Assembly (NCBI RefSeq): GCF_009557055.1
Contig: NZ_CP045649.1
Location: 744,001 to 808,000, forward strand
Length of the DNA stretch: 64,000 nucleotides
From: Nocardioides sp. dk884
Lineage (GTDB): Bacteria > Actinomycetota > Actinomycetes > Propionibacteriales > Nocardioidaceae
Direction: 5' to 3'
The notes under the pieces were generated by a model. The model saw only the letters and a list, made by a program, of their open reading frames with translations, had not been told where the DNA came from and made no database searches. This document shows positions 57,325-64,000 of this stretch, piece after piece. A program made the position numbers and the translations under genes. Positions within the stretch are counted from its first letter, which is position 1. Every line of letters starts with the position of its first letter.

Positions 57325-57918
57325 GTGAGCTCGCGCCCCCACCACCGCCCGATGCTGCCCGGTGACGACGTCATCGCCGAGGCGATCGGAGGAGCAGACC
57401 CCGCCCTGGTCCGCGAGGCGGCCGACCAGGCCGCCCGGCTGCTGGTGCGCGGGGCACGCGAGCGCGGGGACGCGGAGATCGCCGAGCGCCTGCTGCACCT
57501 CGCCGACACCGAGGGCATCGAGACGATCGCGGAGGTCTGGGCCGGCTCCGCCGCGGACACGGTCGCCGGGTGCCTGTGGCGGCTGTACCTGCTGCGCTCG
57601 TGGGTGCACGCCGAGCCGGTCGCGGTGGCCGCCGAGTTCGAGGCCGGCCGTGCGCACGCGCAGGTCGCGCGGGTGGTCGCCGGCGTCGCCGACCCGCCCG
57701 GGCCCGAGCAGCTCAAGGCGATGATCGACGCGGTGCTGCGCGGGATCGCGACCGGCGACTTCGCCGACGTGCTCTTCCGCGCCGCCGCCTTCGCCCAGGT
57801 CATCGCGACCGGACGCGCGGCGCGCGGCGTGACCGGGGAGCCGGTGCAGCGGATGCGCACGCTGGCCGAGCAGCTCGAGGCCGCCGGGCACGTCGAGCTC
57901 TCGCACCGGCTCGCCTGA
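57325..57918 (+). CDS. Conserved actinobacterial protein of unknown function
   Basis: A 197-residue soluble, mostly alpha-helical protein rich in Ala and Glu (VREAADQAARLLVRGARERG, VWAGSAADTVAGCLWRLYLL, AAAFAQVIATGRAARG). No domain is recognised. It resembles short helical proteins often found beside hrpA in Nocardioides-like genomes, but this is from memory of layout only. The GTG start at 57325 is supported by a -10 box 6 nt upstream. Confidence 0.75.
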   Translation: MSSRPHHRPMLPGDDVIAEAIGGADPALVREAADQAARLLVRGARERGDAEIAERLLHLADTEGIETIAEVWAGSAADTVAGCLWRLYLLRSWVHAEPVAVAAEFEAGRAHAQVARVVAGVADPPGPEQLKAMIDAVLRGIATGDFADVLFRAAAFAQVIATGRAARGVTGEPVQRMRTLAEQLEAAGHVELSHRLA

Positions 57919-57962
57919 GACGCGCGTCGAGCCGGCGCGAGTGTCGCGAACGCCCCATCGCC

Positions 57963-57990
57963 TTGGCAGTGGGCGGCTGACCGTTAGACT
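57963..57990 (+). promoter_or_regulatory. Strong sigma-A-type promoter for a candidate RNA
   Basis: TTGGCA (57963-57968) and TAGACT (57985-57990) are separated by 16 bp. Transcription 6-7 nt later would start at about 57997, exactly where the 15-bp stem of the candidate RNA begins. Confidence 0.65.
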
Positions 57991-57996
57991 GAGGAT

Positions 57997-58085
57997 GAGC
58001 ACGCCGGACCGCGGCAGCCCCGGGTCCCAAAATTAGCCGCTACGAGCGGCCACGCGCCGTGAGGCGCTCCCGGTTCGGCGTGCTC
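57997..58085 (+). ncRNA. Candidate structured non-coding RNA or leader
   Basis: The 89-nt interval folds around a closing stem in which GAGCACGCCG (57997-58006) pairs perfectly with CGGCGTGCTC (58076-58085) and continues for five more pairs (58007-58011 with 58071-58075, one G-U), 15 bp in all. Inside are hairpins GCCGCT-ACG-AGCGGC (58036-58050) and GCGCC-GTGA-GGCGC (58054-58067, GNRA-type loop), and a single-stranded, AU-rich CCCAAAATTA segment (58026-58035) that stands out in such GC-rich DNA. The 3' end is followed by 29 nt and then the PemK-like gene, with no terminator. It fits no RNA family recognised from memory (not 6C, SRP, 6S, tRNA or known riboswitch). Confidence 0.55.
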
Positions 58086-58102
58086 ACTACCTCGGGTCTC
58101 AC

Positions 58103-58108
58103 TAGTCT
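58103..58108 (+). promoter_or_regulatory. -10 element for a leaderless PemK-like transcript
   Basis: TAGTCT ends 6 nt before ATG 58115, so the gene may have its own leaderless promoter besides read-through from 57990. Confidence 0.5.
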
Positions 58109-58114
58109 CGGGCC

Positions 58115-58630
58115 ATGGCCTTCCTCCCCATGCCGCGTCACCTGCTCCGCCGTGCCGGTCGCGAGCTGGTCCGCACGCTCACCCCGCCGTCGAGGAGGAC
58201 CACCGCCCGCTCGCGGCAGGCCCCCCGCTCGCGGCAGGCGCCGGGCGAGCGCGACGAGATCGGCTACGCGCCCCGGCCCGACGGCCGCCCCGATCCCGGC
58301 GAGGTCGTCTGGGCCTGGGTCGCCTACGAGGAGGACGCCAGCCGGGGCAAGGACCGCCCGGTGCTGGTGATCGGGCGCCGCGGGGCCGGGCTGCTCGGGC
58401 TGATGCTCACCAGCAAGGACCACGACCGCGACGCCGCCGACGAGGCACGCCGCGGGCGGCACTGGATGGACGTCGGCACGGGGGCCTGGGACCGCCAGCG
58501 ACGCCCCAGCGAGGTGCGCCTGGACCGGCTGCTGGTGCTCGAGGAGTCGGCGGTGCGCCGCGAGGGCGCGGCCCTGGACCGGCGTACGTTCGACGCGGTG
58601 CTGGCCGCCGCGCGGCCGCACCTGTCCTGA
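58115..58630 (+). CDS. PemK/MazF-like protein, solitary
   Basis: A 171-residue protein. Residues 1-60 are basic and disordered (repeats of SRQAP), and residues 60-171 match the PemK/MazF fold: PDPGEVVWAWVAYEEDASRGKDRPVLVIGRR, LLGLMLTSKDH and DVGTGAWDRQRRPSEVRLDRLLVL blocks. MazF-type toxins are mRNA endoribonucleases, but solitary actinobacterial members may have other roles. No antitoxin ORF is adjacent on either side. The structured RNA candidate ends 29 bp upstream. Confidence 0.78.
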   Translation: MAFLPMPRHLLRRAGRELVRTLTPPSRRTTARSRQAPRSRQAPGERDEIGYAPRPDGRPDPGEVVWAWVAYEEDASRGKDRPVLVIGRRGAGLLGLMLTSKDHDRDAADEARRGRHWMDVGTGAWDRQRRPSEVRLDRLLVLEESAVRREGAALDRRTFDAVLAAARPHLS

Positions 58631-58633
58631 CCC

Positions 58634-59407
58634 TCAGCCCACCCGGTCGGCGAGGCGGCGTACGGCGCCTCGAGCCGGGTTGGCCCCGGGGCCTGCGAAG
58701 CCGCCGGCCCGTGCCTCGACGCGCACGACGGTGATCGTCGCGCCACGGCGCAGGAACGCCAGGCCCTCGAGGTGGCGGGCCGCACGGGCACGCGGTCCGT
58801 ACGTCGCGCGGTAGGCGCGCGCGGTGCCGGCCGGGACCTCCACGGTCCGCAGGGCGGCGACGCGGTGGTGCGGCTGGTCGAGCTGCTCGGCGCAGTCGCG
58901 CCACCACGACTCCAGCACCTTCAGGGCGCGGGTGGCCGAGCGGGCGTCGGCGAAGTCGGCCACGACCTGCACGGCGCGGGCCGGGTGACGTGCCTCGCCG
59001 TGGCCGTTGGCGAAGGTGCGGCGCAGGGTGCTCACCGCGCCGATGTCGGTGAGGCTGGCGCGCTGGCAGACGCCGACCGGGTCGGTGTCCTCGGGCGTGG
59101 TCGCGGTCGTCACCCAGCGGTTGCCGTCCGCGAGCAGGGGCAGCTCCGCGGGGTCGAGGAGCAGCGCGCGTCCGCTCGTCGGGACCTGACGGCGTCCCAG
59201 CGGGGCCGGCGAGGCCGTCGTCTCGGGACGGGTCTCGGGACTGGTCTCTGCGTCGGTCTCGGGGCTGGTCTCGGGGGAGGGGGAGGGCGTACCGGTCGAG
59301 GAGGTCAACGGGGTCGCGGGCAGCGCCGCCTCCGGCGAGGGGCCCTCGGCGCCGCAACCGGCGAGCAGGACGAGGGCGAGCGAGGAGACGGCGAGGACAC
59401 GGAGCAC
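58634..59407 (-). CDS. Lipoprotein of unknown function
   Basis: A 257-residue protein with a signal peptide ending in lipobox LAGC (Cys18), then a Ser/Thr/Pro/Glu linker with SPET/RPET repeats (residues about 40-70) and a C-terminal globular domain (LLDPAELPLLADGNRWVTTA, ESWWRDCAEQLDQPHHRV) that resembles sensor-like domains of actinobacterial lipoproteins. GTG 59407 follows TACGAT (59420-59415 on this strand) by 7 nt, a leaderless arrangement. The much longer open frame to 59620 overlaps the divergent gene's promoter and is rejected. Confidence 0.8.
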   Translation of the reverse strand: MLRVLAVSSLALVLLAGCGAEGPSPEAALPATPLTSSTGTPSPSPETSPETDAETSPETRPETTASPAPLGRRQVPTSGRALLLDPAELPLLADGNRWVTTATTPEDTDPVGVCQRASLTDIGAVSTLRRTFANGHGEARHPARAVQVVADFADARSATRALKVLESWWRDCAEQLDQPHHRVAALRTVEVPAGTARAYRATYGPRARAARHLEGLAFLRRGATITVVRVEARAGGFAGPGANPARGAVRRLADRVG

Positions 59408-59538
59408 GTCGAGAATCGTAGGGATCCGCGGCCGCCGGACGGTGCTCCGACATGCGCGCAAGGGGCGCGCATCGACTCGGTAGGGTGTGAGGGCTCCGGG
59501 TGGTCCGCCCGGTGGGGGTCGAGCAGAACGGTGGAGTC

Positions 59539-60939
59539 GTGAGCAGCAGGCAGGTCCGAGGAGTACGACGCACGACCTGTTGGACCGCGGCGCTCGCGCT
59601 GACCCTGGGCCTGGGCGCATGCTCGAGCGAGGAGGACCCCGAGCCCTCAGCGCCGCGCACGACGGCGGCCGCGCCGCAGTCGAGCGACGAGGTCGAGCTC
59701 ACCTTCGGTGTGTGGGGCAGCGACGACGAGATCGCGGCGTACGAGACGACCGTGGCGCAGTTCAACGCCCTCTCCGATGAGAGCAACGTGCGGATCGTGG
59801 CGTTCCCGGACCGCGACGCGCTGGTCAAGGCGCTGCGCACCGGCGCGCGGGAGACCCCCGACGTCTACATGCTCGACCGTCAGGACCTGGTCTGGGCCCA
59901 CGACGAGGACCTCAACACCCCGATCGGTGAGCTCCTCGACGAGCGTGGCGTGGAGTTCGGCGACCGCTACTCCCGCTCGGCGCTCGAGGCCTTCGGGCTC
60001 GACCGCGAGCTGCAGTGCATGCCGTACGGCATCTCGCCGACCGTCATGTACTACAACACCGACCTGGTCGACTTCGATCGGATGGCCGAGCTCGGTCTCG
60101 ACGTCCCGTCGGCCACGCGCACCAAGTGGACCTTCGCGCAGTTCGCCGAGGCAGCGAACTTCGCCTCCCGCAAGCGCCGCGGGACCAAGGGCGTGCACGT
60201 CTCGCCGACGCTGCTGGGCCTCGCGCCCTTCGTGTACTCCGGTGGTCCGGTCTTCAACGACGAGACCGACCCGACCTCCCTCGCCCTGAACGACGACGAC
60301 TCGCGTGAGGCGCTCGCCGAGGCGCTGCGCGTGCTGCGCGACCCGACGCTGACGCTCTCCGATGAGCAGCTGGCCCGGCGTACGCCGCTGGAGTGGTTCA
60401 AGGCCGGCAAGGTCGCGATGATCCCCGGCGACCGCTCGCTCGTGCCGGAGCTGCGCCGCGTGCGGGGCCTGGACTTCGACGTGATCCCGATGCCGATCCT
60501 GGAGTCCGCCGCGACCGTCGGCGACATCACCGGCCTCTGCGTCTCCAGCACCGCCCGCAGCGTGCCCGAGGCCGCCGACTTCGTGGTGCACGCGCTGTCC
60601 ACCGAGTCGGTGCGCGAGGTGACGCGCGCGGGTTACCTGGCGCCCGCCAACCAGGAGGTCGCCCTCAGCGACGACTTCCTGCAGCCCGGTCGCCAGCCCG
60701 CACACGCCGGCGCGTTCAACACCAGCGTGCGGGCGCTGCAGATCCCGCCGCTGCTCGACGTGTGGGGCGCCCTCGAGGCCGCGGTGAACCCGATCCTGAG
60801 CGAGCTGTTCACCGTCCCGGTCGTCGACGACATCGGCGACTACACCCAGCGCATCGACGAGGCCTCCCGCGCCGTCCTCGACCCCGAGTCGGTCGAGGAG
60901 TCGCCCACCGAGGAGCCGTCGGGTTCACCGACGGAGTAG
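59539..60939 (+). CDS. Extracellular solute-binding lipoprotein (family 1)
   Basis: A 466-residue lipoprotein with an Arg-rich start and lipobox LGAC (Cys28), an acidic linker, then a family-1 solute-binding fold: VELTFGVWGSDDEIAAYETT, LVKALRTGARETPDVYMLDR, MPYGISPTVMYYNTDLVDFD and FKAGKVAMIPGDRSLVPELR. The family feeds sugar ABC transporters, but no permease or ATPase genes are adjacent, so it is an orphan. GTG 59539 has GTGGAG close upstream; TAGGGT at about 59482 may be its -10. Confidence 0.9.
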   Translation: MSSRQVRGVRRTTCWTAALALTLGLGACSSEEDPEPSAPRTTAAAPQSSDEVELTFGVWGSDDEIAAYETTVAQFNALSDESNVRIVAFPDRDALVKALRTGARETPDVYMLDRQDLVWAHDEDLNTPIGELLDERGVEFGDRYSRSALEAFGLDRELQCMPYGISPTVMYYNTDLVDFDRMAELGLDVPSATRTKWTFAQFAEAANFASRKRRGTKGVHVSPTLLGLAPFVYSGGPVFNDETDPTSLALNDDDSREALAEALRVLRDPTLTLSDEQLARRTPLEWFKAGKVAMIPGDRSLVPELRRVRGLDFDVIPMPILESAATVGDITGLCVSSTARSVPEAADFVVHALSTESVREVTRAGYLAPANQEVALSDDFLQPGRQPAHAGAFNTSVRALQIPPLLDVWGALEAAVNPILSELFTVPVVDDIGDYTQRIDEASRAVLDPESVEESPTEEPSGSPTE

Positions 60940-61005
60940 TTCCGGCGCGTCGGTGGTCGCGCTGCCGAGGCCAGGGCCGCCAGCCGAATCTTCGGTGGAA
61001 AACCC

Positions 61006-61034
61006 TTGTCCTCGAACGTGCGTTCGAGTAGAAT
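61006..61034 (+). promoter_or_regulatory. Promoter with a perfect LexA (SOS) box filling its spacer
   Basis: TTGTCC (61006-61011) and TAGAAT (61029-61034) are exactly 17 bp apart. The spacer is occupied by TCGAACGTGCGTTCGA (61012-61027), a perfect inverted repeat matching the mycobacterial/actinobacterial LexA box TCGAAC-N4-GTTCGA; the palindrome extends to CTCGAAC/GTTCGAG. LexA bound here should block RNA polymerase, so the gene downstream is predicted to be DNA-damage inducible. Confidence 0.9.
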
Positions 61035-61039
61035 GAGGC

Positions 61040-62341
61040 ATGGCCGACCACGAGCTCCCCGACTGCGACACCCCAGCTGCCGTGCTGACGTTCGCGCAGG
61101 CGCAGCGGGCTGCGGTGCAGCGGGCGGAGTTCCTGGTCTTAGAGGCGGCTCTGGTGTGGGCGGCGATGCACCCGGCCGAGTCGGTGTCGACGAGCCCGAC
61201 CACCGGGTGGATCTTCGGCGAGGTGGCGGTGCCGCTGGGTGGTGAGGGGACGCCGCTGGTGGCGGAGTTCGCGCCGATGGAGCTGGGCGCTGCGCTGGGC
61301 ATGTCGACCGATGCGGCCCGTGCGTTGGTCGGGTCCGCGCTCGAGCTGGCGCACCGGTTGCCGCGGACCTGGAAGCAGATGAAGTCAGGTGTGGTCCCGG
61401 TCTGGAAGGGCCGCCGGCTCGCGCAGCTGACTCTCTTGCTCCCGCCCGACGGTGCCGACTTCGTGGACCGTCAGCTCGCGGGCGGGCTCGGGAAGGTCGG
61501 GTGGGCCACCATCGAGCGGCTCGTGGACCAGGCCCGCGTGACGTTCGACCCTGAGGGTGCCGAGAAGCAGCGCCGTGAAGCCGCTGATGGACGCCGCTTC
61601 GACGTGCACACCGGCGAGGCGACCCATGACGGGACCGTGCGGGTGGAGGGCGAGCTCGACCTCGCCGATGCGCTCGATCTGGACACCGCGATCCGCCAGG
61701 GCGCGGAGGAGCTGGCTGCTCTGGGCGCGACGGAGTCGTTGGACGTACGCCGCTCGATGGCAGCCGGTGAGCTCGCCCGGCGCCAGCTCGCGTTCGACCT
61801 CCGCACCGAAGCCGGCGACGGCGCCGCGTCGGTGGTCAAGCCGCGACAGGTGATCATCCACGTCCACCTGTCCGAGGCGGCGATCAGCCGCGACGAGGCC
61901 GGCATCGCGACGCTCGAGGAGACCGGGTCGATCGTGTCGACCGAGCAGGTCCGCGACTGGTGCGCCAATCCCGAGACGCAGGTGACCATCAAGCCGGTCA
62001 TCGACCTGGACGCCCATCACCACACCGACGCCTACGCGATCCCGGACCGGCTCGTCGACCAGACGCGTCTCACCCAGCCGGTCTGCGCCTTCCCATGGTG
62101 CGAACGCCCCGCCCGGCGCTGCGACACCGACCACGTCGTCGCCCACGGAACCGGTGGCCCGACGTGTTCGTGCAACCTGGCCCCGCTCTGCCGGCGACAT
62201 CATCGGGCCAAGACCCACACGAGTTGGACCTACGACAAGACCGACGCCACGACCTACCTCTGGCGATCACCCCACGGCCTTCACCTCGTGAAGGACCGCG
62301 GCGAGACCCGACTCGTCGCCGCGCACCCACCCGACGACTAG
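61040..62341 (+). CDS. DUF222 / HNH endonuclease domain protein (13E12 family)
   Basis: A 433-residue protein with an N-terminal helical DUF222 domain (about residues 30-290; GAALGMSTDAARALVGSALELA, HRLPRTWKQMKSGVVPVWKGR) and a C-terminal HNH nuclease motif (CDTDHVVAHGTGGPTCSCNL, APLCRRHHRAKTH), with Cys residues that may hold zinc. The family is repetitive in actinobacterial genomes, and several members in M. tuberculosis (13E12 repeats) are reported to be LexA regulated. ATG 61040 lies 5 nt after TAGAAT, so the mRNA is likely leaderless. Confidence 0.9.
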   Translation: MADHELPDCDTPAAVLTFAQAQRAAVQRAEFLVLEAALVWAAMHPAESVSTSPTTGWIFGEVAVPLGGEGTPLVAEFAPMELGAALGMSTDAARALVGSALELAHRLPRTWKQMKSGVVPVWKGRRLAQLTLLLPPDGADFVDRQLAGGLGKVGWATIERLVDQARVTFDPEGAEKQRREAADGRRFDVHTGEATHDGTVRVEGELDLADALDLDTAIRQGAEELAALGATESLDVRRSMAAGELARRQLAFDLRTEAGDGAASVVKPRQVIIHVHLSEAAISRDEAGIATLEETGSIVSTEQVRDWCANPETQVTIKPVIDLDAHHHTDAYAIPDRLVDQTRLTQPVCAFPWCERPARRCDTDHVVAHGTGGPTCSCNLAPLCRRHHRAKTHTSWTYDKTDATTYLWRSPHGLHLVKDRGETRLVAAHPPDD

Positions 62342-62377
62342 GTGTGCCCGGCAGACAAGAACTTATGGTGTGTGGCT

Positions 62378-62902
62378 GTGAGCTGGTTCATGGTGGGCGC
62401 AAAGGGCAGCAGTCGTGACTTCTGGGTCTCGCTATGTGGAGAGGGGAAGCGAGAGTGGGGCGCCTGGATCTCCCCCTCGGGTCTAGACGTGCATCGCACC
62501 GTCAATGAACGTGGCCCCGACGCCGTCGACGTCGACGTGTGGTGGCAGCAGGAGGAGGAGAGTTACGGCACCAAGCTGCATGACATCTTGTGGGACACGG
62601 GCCTGTCGCAGGTAAAGATTGTCAGTGCGCGCGCAGCCCAGGTGCTTCGTGACGCTGGCGGCGTGTTCGAGACCTTTGACGTGCAGGTCCGCCGCCGTGA
62701 CGGCTCGTTGGTCGATGGGTACGTCGGCATCCACGAGGACGACCAGACCTCGGGGCCGGTCCACAGCGCGCGGAAGGGCCGACGTTCGGCGCGGATGGTC
62801 GTCGACGATCAGGTGCTGGCTGCGATCAAGGACGCAGGGCTCACCGGGTTCGAGGTCGAGGCTGTTGCCTCAGCGTTCCCCCGCGACACCGCGGACTCCT
62901 AA
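62378..62902 (+). CDS. Unrecognised protein, possibly immunity-like
   Basis: A 174-residue protein, less GC-rich than its neighbours. The start region (VSWFMVGAKGSSRDFWVSL) is followed by GAWISPSGLDVHRTVNERG, EEESYGTKLHDILWDTGL and SARAAQVLRDAGGVFETFDVQVR, and ends VDDQVLAAIKDAGLTGFEVEAV. The layout is weakly reminiscent of Imm11/DUF1629-type proteins, but I would not assign it. GTG 62378 lies 8 nt after TATGGT; GTG 62342 and ATG 62390 are alternatives. It lies 36 bp after the SOS-linked HNH gene, so the pair may be a transferred unit. Confidence 0.6.
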   Translation: MSWFMVGAKGSSRDFWVSLCGEGKREWGAWISPSGLDVHRTVNERGPDAVDVDVWWQQEEESYGTKLHDILWDTGLSQVKIVSARAAQVLRDAGGVFETFDVQVRRRDGSLVDGYVGIHEDDQTSGPVHSARKGRRSARMVVDDQVLAAIKDAGLTGFEVEAVASAFPRDTADS

Positions 62903-63079
62903 AAACGGACCTGCTGCTCGCGCCGGCGGTAGCCGCTCAGTCTTCGAACGCCGCGACGTAGGCGTCGACCACCTGCCTCAAGTTCACATCGCTGCCGCGA
63001 TGGTCCGGACGTGGTCGGCCCGAAGTCGGCGTGCCGTCCCGGGTGGAGCCGCGGCACTCGCGCACCGCACCGCGCCGCC
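62903..63079. other. Intergenic gap before ribonuclease D
   Basis: 177 bp without a supported gene. On the minus strand a short tail ending VNLRQVVDAYVAAFED (stop at 62937-62939) reads like the end of a protein, but it has no good start or ribosome site. It may be a remnant. Confidence 0.35.
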
Positions 63080-64000
63080 TCAGGCGTCGGGCTGTGCGGG
63101 CTCCGGCTCGGGGTCCGGCTCGGCGTCGGCGCGCAGGATCGCGTCGGTGATCACCGGCCCGGTGAGCTCGGTCTGCCACCGGCGGGCGCCGAGGTCGAGC
63201 AGCGCCTGGGTGACCTGCGAGGCGAGCTCGGCCGGCTCGCGGGTGGCGGGCGGCGTCCACAGGGTGCGGCGCAGGTAGTCGGGGGTGAGCAGGTTCTCGA
63301 CCGGCATGTGGTGGGTCTCGGCGAGCGTGGTCATCGCCTCGCGCGCGATCGCCAGCCGGCGGGCCGCGACCGGGTCGCGGTCGGCCCAGGCGCGCGGCGT
63401 CGGGGGTCCGTCGCCGCGGGGAGCGCGGGCGGGAAGCTCGCTCTCGGGCAGTGCGGCTGCCTCGCGGATCGCCGCGATCCACCGCACGGAGTAGCGCTCC
63501 GCGCCGCGGCCGTGGAAGCCCTTGGTCTCCAGCAGCGCGGCCCGGTCGGTCGGCATCGCCTGCGCGGCGGCGACGAGAGCGGCGTCGGGGATGATCCGGC
63601 CGGGGGTCACGTCGCGCTGCCGGGCGATCTCGTCGCGGGTCTCCCACAGCGCCTTGGCGGCGGCGAGGGTACGGCGACCGCGCACCCGGTGCAGGCCCGA
63701 GACGCGGCGCCAGGCGTCGGCGCGCGGGGTCTGCTCGAAGGTGAGCAGCGCCTCGAACTCCTGACGCGCCCACTCGGCCTTGCCGCTCTCCTCGAGCTCG
63801 GCGGCCAGCGCGTCGCGCAGCTCGACGAGGACCTCGACGTCGAGTGCGGCGTACTCCAGCCACGGCCTGGGCAGCGGGCGGGTGGACCAGTCGACGGCCG
63901 AGTGCTCCTTCTTCAGCCGTCGGCCGAGCACGGTCTCCACGAGCGTGGCCAGGCCGACCCGCGGGTGGCCCAGCAGGCGCCCGGCGAGCTCGGTGTCGAA
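63080..64000 (-). CDS. rnd: Ribonuclease D / HRDC-domain protein, 3' part (gene runs off the right edge)
   Basis: The last 306 codons of an RNase D-type 3'-5' exoribonuclease. The retained part begins FDTELAGRLLGHPRVGLATL and includes Exo III motif LEYAALDVEVL with the catalytic Tyr and Asp, then an HRDC domain (PDAALVAAAQAMPTDRAALLETKGFHGRG in part) and a long C-terminal region of actinobacterial type ending in an acidic Pro/Glu tail. The exonuclease I-II motifs and start lie beyond 64000. Reads toward the unrecognised gene. Confidence 0.93.
   Translation of the reverse strand, partial: FDTELAGRLLGHPRVGLATLVETVLGRRLKKEHSAVDWSTRPLPRPWLEYAALDVEVLVELRDALAAELEESGKAEWARQEFEALLTFEQTPRADAWRRVSGLHRVRGRRTLAAAKALWETRDEIARQRDVTPGRIIPDAALVAAAQAMPTDRAALLETKGFHGRGAERYSVRWIAAIREAAALPESELPARAPRGDGPPTPRAWADRDPVAARRLAIAREAMTTLAETHHMPVENLLTPDYLRRTLWTPPATREPAELASQVTQALLDLGARRWQTELTGPVITDAILRADAEPDPEPEPAQPDA

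Noticed and set aside
53208..57860. Minus-strand ORF of 1550 codons opposite hrpA
   Set aside because: It is the complement of a clear HrpA gene. Long antisense frames are expected in such GC-rich DNA, and the translated sequence is repetitive and has no domain.
57997..58085. tRNA, SRP RNA, 6S or tmRNA interpretation of the structured RNA
   Set aside because: The acceptor-like stem is 15 bp, there is no CCA end or anticodon arm, and the conserved SRP loop GGAAG-AGCA is absent.
58115..58630. Full type II toxin-antitoxin pair at the PemK-like gene
   Set aside because: No small antitoxin ORF with a DNA-binding or RHH/AbrB motif exists directly upstream or downstream.
59500..59538. Earlier start for the solute-binding lipoprotein
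   Set aside because: An in-frame GTG exists, but GTG 59539 gives a normal lipoprotein signal and has a GTGGAG ribosome site.
62937..63056. Short minus-strand ORF ending VNLRQVVDAYVAAFED
   Set aside because: Too short and lacks a ribosome site or -10 box; may be a remnant or chance.

Overview
The window is about 64 kb of very GC-rich DNA with the gene order and codon use of a high-GC actinobacterium. Gene content (moxR2-type cluster beside the ribosomal superoperon, zinc-type S14 and L36, many acyl-CoA dehydrogenases, a DUF222/HNH 13E12-family protein, frequent leaderless starts) fits Nocardioides or a near relative. The genus is an inference from content, not a search result. No rRNA, tRNA, CRISPR array, prophage or insertion sequence was seen.

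Region 1 (1-3186) holds the 3' end of fusA, tuf with a strong terminator, and trmB. Region 2 (3211-10673) is a membrane/AAA+ cluster: RDD protein, divergent SpoIIM-like protein, DUF58, MoxR, DUF4350, DUF4129 and a large membrane protein. Its moxR copy carries an apparent 1-nt frameshift. Region 3 (10674-28884) is the S10-spc-alpha superoperon: rpsJ to rpsQ, rplN to rplO, a terminator, secY-adk-map, an inserted luciferase-like flavin enzyme, then infA-rpmJ-rpsM-rpsK-rpsD-rpoA-rplQ and a terminator.

Region 4 (28901-33436) has a DUF2786 protein, a YtrA-type GntR regulator, a PfkB sugar kinase, truA, an RsmC-like methyltransferase and an APH-fold phosphotransferase. Region 5 (33630-39911) is a complete branched-chain-amino-acid-type ABC importer (livG-livF-livH-livM-binding protein) divergent from a PucR/CdaR-type regulator. 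Region 6 (39928-46729) is a catabolic operon of two SDRs, an APH-type kinase, two acyl-CoA dehydrogenases and an esterase, divergent from a TetR repressor gene with a visible operator. Its composition recalls the 4-hydroxyacyl-CoA (levulinate, lva) route. Region 7 (46799-53158) has a GntR/FCD regulator, a small membrane protein, a secreted FG-GAP repeat protein, a PAP2/AUR1-like enzyme and a paired acyl-CoA dehydrogenase operon.

Region 8 (53370-64000) has an HrpA-type helicase, a conserved unknown, a candidate structured RNA just upstream of a PemK/MazF-like protein, two lipoproteins (one a solute-binding protein), a DUF222/HNH gene whose promoter spacer is filled by a perfect LexA box, an unrecognised gene and the 3' part of a ribonuclease D gene that runs off the window.

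Cross-cutting signals include: many genes have a TAnnnT -10 box 5-8 nt before the start codon, predicting leaderless mRNAs; a palindromic intergenic repeat occurs twice (5047-5146 and 33503-33621, sharing 45 identical bases); and a 19-bp motif is shared by two catabolic promoter regions (38597-38615 and 53270-53288).
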